NCBI GenBank assembly: GCA_002350625.1
Contig: DEFE01000063.1
Coordinates: forward strand, 1-20,396
Direction: 5' to 3'
Length of the DNA: 20,396 nucleotides
DNA from: Lachnospiraceae bacterium UBA2860
GTDB taxonomy: Bacteria; Bacillota; Clostridia; Lachnospirales; Lachnospiraceae
Position numbers and translations under genes: made by a program. Below, in pieces: positions 20,306-20,396 of this stretch; position 1 is the stretch's first letter; each line of letters starts with the position of its first letter. A model generated the notes under the pieces. The model was not told where the DNA came from. It did no database searches and saw only the letters and a program-made list of their open reading frames with translations.

Positions 20306-20396
20306 GCACTTGTGCTCATACGGGCGCATGTTCAGATGGTATATGTTTTGAAAATGCAAAAGCGGCGCAGCGTCAGATCCATGTTCTCTCTTTGCT

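Noticed and set aside
20331..20396. 16-codon minus-strand frame near the window end
   Set aside because: Very short, AT-rich at its end, no family and no context; not distinguishable from chance.

Overview
The window looks like chromosomal DNA from a GC-rich member of the Clostridia, most likely Lachnospiraceae or a close relative. Four things point there: the neighbour order DUF1385–rpmE–rho; the block ispF–cysS–mrnC–rlmB–sigH, which is conserved in Bacillota; a Pro-Gly-Arg-His-Gln-Lys-Leu tRNA array without encoded CCA ends; and strong AGGAGG-type ribosome sites with TTGACA/TATAAT promoters. No phage, plasmid, IS transposase or CRISPR array is visible. Almost all genes are on the minus strand; only the 658-aa membrane protein (6115-8091) and a HAD phosphatase (16580-17242) are on the plus strand.

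Region 1 (1-5786, minus strand, read right to left): a THUMP-domain RNA methyltransferase, XTP/dITP pyrophosphatase (rdgB) and a YfcE-type phosphoesterase form one operon. It is followed by a consensus promoter driving seven tRNA genes, then rho with a long Ala/Lys/Glu/Pro-rich N-terminal insertion, rpmE with its own promoter, and a DUF1385 membrane protein cut by the window edge.

Region 2 (5787-8600): a 328-bp gene-free divergent region, AT-rich in its left part, holds back-to-back promoters, palindromes, a strong hairpin and a 24-bp direct repeat. It leads into a large polytopic membrane protein of unknown, perhaps glycosyltransferase-like, function. That gene converges on a 60-aa NUMOD1-like DNA-binding protein across a 73-bp REP/MITE-like palindrome.

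Region 3 (8505-12515, minus): ispF, then cysS–mrnC–rlmB–sigH, tightly packed translation/RNA-processing genes ending in the transition-state sigma factor. A possible 30-codon ORF overlaps the sigH stop. The usual rpmG-secE-nusG genes do not follow.

Region 4 (12534-16411, minus): a complete Gld-like ABC system (ATPase, GldF-GldG fusion permease, short DUF4340 protein) upstream of ispF.

Region 5 (16412-20396): a divergent plus-strand HAD phosphatase; a two-ACT-domain sensor protein; and an overlapping deoC–moaC–SGNH-like gene run.

Three separate intergenic regions carry short two-copy direct repeats (periods 45, 45 and 40 bp). I found no clearly new multi-gene system. The items most worth a second look are the Rho insertion, the palindrome/NUMOD1 module after sigH, the duplicated intergenic repeats, the terminator-like hairpin inside the tRNA array, and the small ORF coupled to sigH.
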